Positions 53,817 through 61,300 of a stretch of DNA of 64,000 nucleotides are shown piece by piece. This stretch comes from Chlamydiota bacterium (lineage in GTDB: Bacteria; Chlamydiota; Chlamydiia; Chlamydiales; Parachlamydiaceae), in assembly GCA_013287905.1 (NCBI GenBank), contig JABDCW010000001.1, positions 29,102-93,101 of the forward strand. The letters are read 5' to 3'. The position numbers were made by a program, and so were the translations under genes. The notes under the pieces are model-generated. The model was given only the letters and a program-made list of their open reading frames with translations, was not told where the DNA came from and searched no databases. Positions within the stretch are counted from its first letter, which is position 1; every line of letters begins with the position of its first letter.

Positions 53817-54458
53817 ATGAAAATCCTTTATTCACTCACATGTCATATCACAAGGATATTTGTCCGGCTCTTCTATGGCCATAAAATTTATGGTCAGGAG
53901 CATATATGTTCCAAACGGGCCATTATTGCCCCGAGCCATACTTCTTTTCTTGACCCTCCCTTGATCGCAGCATCTTGGCCGACAGAGGTTTTCTTCCTGG
54001 CTAAAAAAAAATTGTTTTCCAATCCCATTTTCGGTCCTTTGATCAGAAGACTAAATGCTTACCCGGTCACGGGGACGGCAGAAGATGTCGCTTCGATCAA
54101 ATTGATCTGTCAATTATTAAAAAATGACCATCAGGTAGTGATTTTTCCTTCCGGTATACGTTCTTTCGATAATACGATTGGAGAGATCAAGCCTGGCGTT
54201 GCCATGTTGGCGTTACGATGCCAGGCTCCGATTATTCCCGTCTATATTGATGGATGTTTCGATATTTGGAACCGCACGCGTACATTTCCAAAGCTTAAAG
54301 GAAAAACTGCCTGTGTGATCGGTTCGCCCATAGAATGCCAGCCTTTTCTGTTGATGGAAAAAAAATCGGGCCAGCTTGCCATGTCAGAGAAGGTAGGGGA
54401 GGCATTGGAGGCTCTGAAAGCCTGGTATGATAACGGAGCTATCGGCTCTCCGCCTTGA
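53817..54458 (+). CDS. plsC: 1-acyl-sn-glycerol-3-phosphate acyltransferase
   Basis: PlsC adds the second acyl chain to lysophosphatidate, giving the phosphatidate used by CdsA. The catalytic H-x4-D motif is SHTSFLD near residue 41. Motif II lies around KKLFSNPIFGPLIRRLNAYPV, and motif IV is APIIPVYIDG. Motif III, normally FPEGTRS, reads FPSGIRS: the conserved Glu, thought to help bind the glycerol phosphate, is Ser. The rest is well kept, so activity is likely, but the substitution is notable. It is the last gene of the lepA operon; an 867-bp gap with palindromes follows. Confidence 0.92.
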   Translation: MKILYSLTCHITRIFVRLFYGHKIYGQEHICSKRAIIAPSHTSFLDPPLIAASWPTEVFFLAKKKLFSNPIFGPLIRRLNAYPVTGTAEDVASIKLICQLLKNDHQVVIFPSGIRSFDNTIGEIKPGVAMLALRCQAPIIPVYIDGCFDIWNRTRTFPKLKGKTACVIGSPIECQPFLLMEKKSGQLAMSEKVGEALEALKAWYDNGAIGSPP

Positions 54459-54551
54459 GTAGAATGCTGCCAGGGCACGAACCTAAGGTAGCCAGTTGCC
54501 CTACTGCTTCGCGGTGTTTGTTTGTAAATACGCTATGTGCGAGTTTCTCTA

Positions 54552-54920
54552 AAAATTAAACACAGAGGCACAGAAATACACAGAGAAAAAGTTAATAAGG
54601 TTCTTAGAACCTGTTCAAAATCTTTCTAATTGTTAAATATAAACTACCACAGAGCCCACAGAGCACACAGAGAGTGAAAAAATACCCCTCTGTGTACTCT
54701 GTGGGCTCTGTGGTAGTTTTAAAGGTTATGATATAGCCACTAAAGTTTTGTAGACAAATAAACTTCAAGAACTAAGAGATTGTCTATTTAAAAGATTTTG
54801 AACAGGCTCTTACCCTTAAGAAGCTATTTTTTCGCGATGCAATAAAAACAAGTACTTTTCTTTTTTTCATTCAGCAATAAAGAAAGCTTTCTCTGTGTTT
54901 CTCTCTAGCCTCTGTGTTTT
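54552..54920. repeat. Triple nested palindrome, CACAGAG type
   Basis: Outer arms: AAATTAAACACAGAGGCACAG (from 54555) and CTCTAGCCTCTGTGTTTTAA (to 54920). Middle arms: AGAACCTGTTCAAAATCTTT (54607-54626) and AAAGATTTTGAACAGGCTCT (54791-54810). Inner arms: ACTACCACAGAGCCCACAGAGCACACAGAG (in 54643-54673) and its perfect complement ending at 54718. The right border, continuing into GCCCATCGCGTT, matches that of the element at 12932-13219. No gene is seen. Confidence 0.85.
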
Positions 54921-54989
54921 AAAATTTGCCCATCGCGTTACATAAGGAAAAGGAAGAGCGTTATATGGAATGGCGTTCCGCCCTGCTAA

Positions 54990-55155
54990 GGTAGCCAGCG
55001 TCCCATCCTGGTAATTATAATCGAAAGACATTTAGCGTAATGCATGTTGCCAGCTTGGCACCCTTCCATACGAATATCGTTTGTTTATCAACAAAAACTG
55101 TAAAAATATAGAGAAACTGGTTACTCAGGCAGGACTTTGGCGCCCCGGCTACTTC
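54990..55155. repeat. Decayed palindrome upstream of the giant gene
   Basis: AAGGTAGCCAGCGTCCCATCCTGGTAA (from about 54999) is an imperfect inverted match to TTACTCAGGCAGGACTTTGGCGCCCCGGCTACTT (to about 55155), with TTGCCAGCTTGGCA in the centre. The GTAGCCAGG..GTCC style also occurs at 13040-13060. From 55156 to 55325 the DNA is AT-rich and I see nothing else definite. Confidence 0.4.
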
Positions 55156-55325
55156 CATATTGTTTAATTTAGAAAATTAAAATACTCGCCTCGTTTTATT
55201 TTTTCATTAAAATTTTAAGTTTATTGTTAATATATTCTGTTTTTCATTAAAATAAGATTAGAGAATTATGTGTAATTATATTTATTAACCTATGGTTACC
55301 CTTATCTCTAATTGGAAAAAACTAT

Positions 55326-58300
55326 ATGGCCACTTTATCCCCAGGGTCTGATCCAGGCCAAGATAATATCTGGGCCAGGCTTTTTAACCCCAGACAAACA
55401 GCCCATTCTCCAAACTTAAAAACAGGAGAAAAAGTTCTCTATCTCTTATTTAGCGCTATAGTGGGGTGCTGCACAGCTTTCATTGCCCATGGGATTTACC
55501 ATGGAGTTCATTATTGGCGTAAACGCAAAATTACCATATTAGACAGTCAAAAACTGCCTGAAAAAGAACAGATAAAGACCTCCACGATAGCCAATGAGCT
55601 TTTAAGTGAAAAACCACTGCCCGCAGGGCCCTCATCTGTAACCGATAAGGGGAAAATTCAGGGAAGTGAAAAACCATTGCCCCTTGGACCCCTTTCTGTG
55701 ACCGAAGATAAGGGGAAAATTGAGGTGCCTGAGTCCCTTCCAAAACCAGAGGAATTATCGGGGAAACCAATTGATATTCAAGGAGATAAAGAAAAAGGCT
55801 TTGTTGATTCTGCTCTTATAGGAGCCTTAACCTCTATCGAACCTGGAGAAACAGGCCAGTTTGCGCTTATGCAAATGCCGCCGGTTTCAGACAAAATCCT
55901 ACACCAAATTCACGGTACCTCATTTGGAAAAGATTCTGAGCTGGAAGGGGCAAATTCAGTCCAAATTTTGTCTTATTCGTTACACTATATCAAACAAAGG
56001 TCTGTTACCGTCTCGCCTCAACTTCAACAAACCTATCAGCAGATAACAGATCAATTAAGCGGAGCCCTGGAAATAGCCAACGTTTCTGATCCCGATGCGT
56101 ATGTTCATTTAGTACAAAATAAGATAAAGGAGGCCTTTAGCCAGTCCTCTTCATTGCTCCTTCCCGGGGGATGGATAGAAAAGCCATCGGGACATGCCAT
56201 GTATTATGAAGTGATCCCGGAGCTTGGGGGAACGTGTACCTTTCGCTTATATAACTTAGGGGCCGGGATTGATGCGCATGAATCGTTAGGCCACGGAAAA
56301 ATCTTGCCCTTTCTCGAATGGCGAGGAATAGCAAGATCCCGTCTGGAAGATCCCGTTACACTCCAGGCTCTTTACGAAATGAAACATTATAGAGAAGATC
56401 CCGTAGCGAAAGAGTTGGATACGAATTATAGGCAGGAAGATATTTATGATTCATTAAAAGAACTGCTGGCTCCTGTCGAAGAGGGGATACATCAGGTAGA
56501 GTCCCAGTCATTGGTTTTCAAGTCGCGACAGACGATTGGGAATTGCACATGGAAGTCTATTGAAGCGTACTTGGCTACCCATTTGCCTGAAAAAGAATAC
56601 AAACAATTGGTCATGAACCTAAAAATACAAACCATTTACGATGCGGCAATGGACACGTCTCAAACAGGTGCGATGCACATTAACCTTTTAGAAAAGGCTG
56701 TCAAGCATACCGGGGATTACATGGCTAAGCAAATTCAACAAAAACGGCTGCCACCCTCTTTCCTGGAGTCAGCTTTTAAGCCTTTAGAAGAAGCGCAAAA
56801 AGCCATTCAAGCCAAAAAACACACGTTTTCCAAGAAACCTGCTCCCCATCCTTCTTTCCCGGATCATGCACTTACCGTCCCCTTACCTCCTGCTGAGCCT
56901 GCCTTAATAGAGCAAGTGGACAAAGGGGGAATTGCCCAGGAGAAGGGGATTTCAATGGGAGTAACAGAAGGGGCATGCGCTATCCTCAAAGAAATTGAAG
57001 GCATCGGCCCTCCTGATCCAGGAAAAATCGACGCCCAGTTGACAAGCTTACAGAACATAATGAATAAGCATTGGAAGGCCAATAGTTTTGCTGTTCAGTC
57101 AGGGGTCGTCCAATTCTTAAGTCAAATGTCTCCCGATGTTGTGCAAAAAATGCTGAAAAATCGCAGTATTGATGATGGCAAGCAATTAATGGAGCAATTG
57201 GGGGAAATTTCTCGTCTTTTTTTCCTGACTTGCGCGAATGTTCCCTCGCCAAATCAGATGCAACCGGAGCGTATCTATGCTTTGGTTAAGCTATTTTATC
57301 TCCAAACGCTTACGTTCAAACAGTGTTGGCCTGAGTATCCTCCTATCTTTACATTAGATCTCCGTGGGGATGTAGCATCCTTAGGAGTTAGAGATCTTTG
57401 TGGAAGTTATTTTGCTTTGAAAGATCGATACATGTCAGAAGAGATGTCATTGATGATCAAAGAAATAGAGACTCACGGAAACAGGACTCTTCAAATGGCG
57501 TCTGATAGGTATGTTTGGTTTGCTTACTTCAAGAAAGAAGGTACGCCCAGTTTTGTTAAGCTAGTTAAGGAAAAGGAACTCTCTTTTTATCAGAAAATAA
57601 AGAGCGATCCAAAACTCGCAAACGCTTCCGAAGAACAGGTATTTGCTTACCTGCTTGCTTCTCCAGATTGTCCTAATTGGCTAAAAGCCTTTAGGAACTC
57701 TTCATTGTATCTAACTGCGATTAGTGGACCGTATCAGTTTAAAAGCGATCTCGATGCTTTGCTGAACAAGGATGTTGAAGTAAGTATAATAGAAACTAAT
57801 AAAGAGTATTTTCAGGTTAAATTTTCTATTCCAGTGATCGAACAACAGGGATACGGCTCAAGCCTCTTTTTTCAAAATCTATACCGTCCTTTTAAGCAAG
57901 AAAAAATGACTCCAGTGGTCACAGATGTAAACTTAATATCACACCTGTCCCAGGAATGCAATCTCCTATCACTAAGCGCATCTGACTACCGCTCTGGTAT
58001 GTCAAATGAAGAGTTTCGTAGCTTTGCCAGGATGTTCCCTTCAGATAATGTGGGACTGATCGATCTGCTTGCTTATGGAAAAGAGCATCCCTTATGTCTG
58101 GCAGATCCCGATTTTCGTTTGATTTTCCAACGATTAATCCTCGCAAGAGCTCCCAAGTCCTCACAAGAATCGATCCGGCATGTAGCCAATTGGTTCCAGG
58201 AACAACATATCAGATTTTTAGCGCAAGGAGAAAATTATGGGATGGCTTCGGTCTTTGCATTGCATATGCTACGTACCTTGAAGCAAATAGCTCCAGAGGC

Positions 58301-61300
58301 TATAGAGTTAAAAGACCATATGAAAAATCTTTGCCGCATTCTGGATCAGCCGCTTACCTCAACGGACAGGTCCTGGGTCTATGCGGAACTCATCGCCTAT
58401 TTAGGAACAAAGGCAACCCTTACTGACGAAGAGATCGCTTTGTTGCTCGAAGGCTCTTGCCATCTTGCTCAAATTCCCTTAGCCAAAGAAGAAACAGATC
58501 CGCTGCTCCTGTATGAGGTTGACAAAACGCGTCTTGTCCATGGTGCGACAGCTTTATATTGGCTGAAGAAAGATAAAAAACGCATCGACGAGGTGCTCGG
58601 CAAAATATTTCCGGACCTTCCCTCGCAGAGCTGGAGATGGGAGGGGGACTGCTTTGTTTCAGACAATGCAAGATATGAGCCCTTAAATGGCTCATTTTTT
58701 TCTACCTTTAGCCATAATTACAACCAAAAGGTATTTTTGCCGACAACCATTCGCGAGCACGAAGACTTCAAAAAACTCTTTCCTTCTGTCAATCAGGCGA
58801 CGATCATGGTTAGAGACATTACAAAAGCAGGGGTCATTCCTTATCAGTTTACTGATCCATTGACCAAGCGCCGGACGATCGTTTGCTTAAAAGGAAACAG
58901 GCTGTTGATCGAGCAGCAATTCGACCCTAATGATTCCACATCCTGGTGCCGCTTTATAGCCAAGGATCTATTTTTTCGTTCTACAGAAGACAATATCCAA
59001 AATTGCCTGCAGAACATGCATATGGTCCATCAATGCTCTCATTGGCGCCCGGTTAAAAATCCCCGCCAAATTTGCATTCAACAGGAATCGACAAAAAAAA
59101 TCACTCATGAAGTCGTTAGCAGTACGGATAATTTTGATCCAAAGAACAGTACAGTTAAGCGTCTTAGTGATCAATTGCTTAGCTCCCAGGCGCCGCCGGT
59201 TTTTCAAGCTCTTGAACACCCGCAATTCGTTCAATCATGGAGCGATGAAAATGGGCAGTTAAAAAAAGTGGAAATGACTCGTTTTGGTCTCTCTTTCTCG
59301 GTCAAAAATAATGTTGCCCATTGCGATCAGCTTCCCGGATATTTTATCCGTCTGGATAAAGAGCATGTGCAAATACCGTACCAATATCCTCATGGATGTG
59401 TATTAGAAAATGATAAAGGCCAAAAAAAATTGCTTCTGCCTCACCTTGCGTTTAAAAAACCAAAACAGCAAGAATCTTTGCTTTCCCGGTTTGATGTCGA
59501 TTATCGATTCGATCAAATGGATGAAAAAACATTTTCCTACTTTACTTATGATCTCGATAAAGACAATGTGCCAACCGCGAATACACCAGAATCAGAAGTG
59601 TATTTAGCCACGGTCTATGCTTTTACGCAAGACTACGAGAAGGCAGCTCAAATCCTGAAGAAACAGGTGGGGCACCTCATTAACTATCAGGACCTAAGGT
59701 CGCGTGCAATCGTGTCAATGCTCGAGCAATTGCGCGATATCACAGATATTGTCGGTGGCAACGATCCCAATGCTGCCGTGATCCAAACTCATGCAGGATA
59801 TCTATGGATTAAAAATCAACTTCTTTACAGAAAGGGGAAAATTGATGAACTGGCAGAAAAAGTATATCAAGAATGGATAGATAAGACAACGCAAAGTTAT
59901 GCACAATGTTTGCGAAAGCCTTACAGAGTAAATGTTGCTCCTCTCGATAAAGAGGAAGAGCTGTTTTTACTTAAAACACTCGATAAAAACCATCCTCTCC
60001 TCCAAAGTCGCTGCCAGCTTTTATTGGGCAAATCCCCTATAGTGCAGACAACTTCTTTGGTTGCACCGCAAAGCAAAAGTCGGCAAGGGTTGCCATCTGC
60101 AGATTTGCTCCTTTCCACTCTGGAAAAAAGTGGCCCCTCATTCCCGGTACAACCCTTTTCTTCAAAAAATCTTTTGGTTACGCGATTTGCTATTCAAAAC
60201 AGGATTTCATCCCAATTTACCAGCCTGTACCAACTTAGCTTGGATAATGATCCTTCCCATATCAAGGATAAGCAATGGCTTAAAAGCGCTCTCATATTCG
60301 CCAAAAGAACGGATTCAGTATCAAACGAGGAGCGTTCATTAGCGCAATTTTTACTCTATGTCATCGACAATCCTAATCATTTTAAGCGACTTTTGGATCC
60401 AGCTACTGTTCCAATTAAAGATTCGAATGGCAAACTGCACAAGCTATGGCAAGAGTGGAGCGCATCTCAAATCAAGTCTGCAAAAGCACTTTCCAAAGCT
60501 GCATCGCCCTCACAAAGTCCGCCTCCTCCTGTAGCTTCGCAGCAAATTGCTTTACCGCCAAACTATGAGGTATTACGCCCCTCTGCCGCAAAAATCGACA
60601 AGGTCCAGCCGAAGTTTGCCTTGCCGCAAAGTTCAGAATTAGTGAACGATAAAGATAAGGAGGCTCTTTTTACCCTTACTGCCCGCCCTCCTGTAAACCT
60701 CGAAGGGCTAAAGGATTTTCTCAAAAAAGACAAACCCTCTTCTCCGGTGGAACAGGCCGAATTTTCCCGGTTGGAGAAAGATTTGGAAAGTTACGAAAGC
60801 CGTTCTGTAAACTTTAAGTTTACGATCAAAGACACTGAAAAAATCCAACAAATCCTTCAAGAAGATCCTAAAGTCACAGAAAAGCTGCAATCATGGGAAA
60901 AAGAGATCCTTTCTTTGGCCAATGTATCCTATTCTAATCTACCTGCAGCACAAGCCAAACGACTGCAGTTATTACGAAAACAAATCAAACCTTTAACCCT
61001 CGAAGAAATTATCGTAAATTTTGCGAGACAATCCCCAGGGGACTTGCAGGAACGCAACCCTGCTTTATCTACCGAACAAATCCAAAAACTTTACGAATTA
61101 ATAGGCAAGTTTGTGGTACATAAAACACAAGATCAGCAAAGATTGCGCGCGCTCAAAGCCTGGGAATCCTTGGGAAAAGCCAAAGCCAGGAGCCCTGCCG
61201 ACCCGGCAGAAATTGCAGAGATGACGCAAACGTTTGCAGAAAATATGCTGACAAGGCGCAACTACAAACTACAGGAACCCACGCCTGCCACATGCGCCTA

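Noticed and set aside
54552..54920. CRISPR array
   Set aside because: The repeats are inverted, of irregular spacing and AT-rich between; there are no constant direct repeats with unique spacers and no cas genes.
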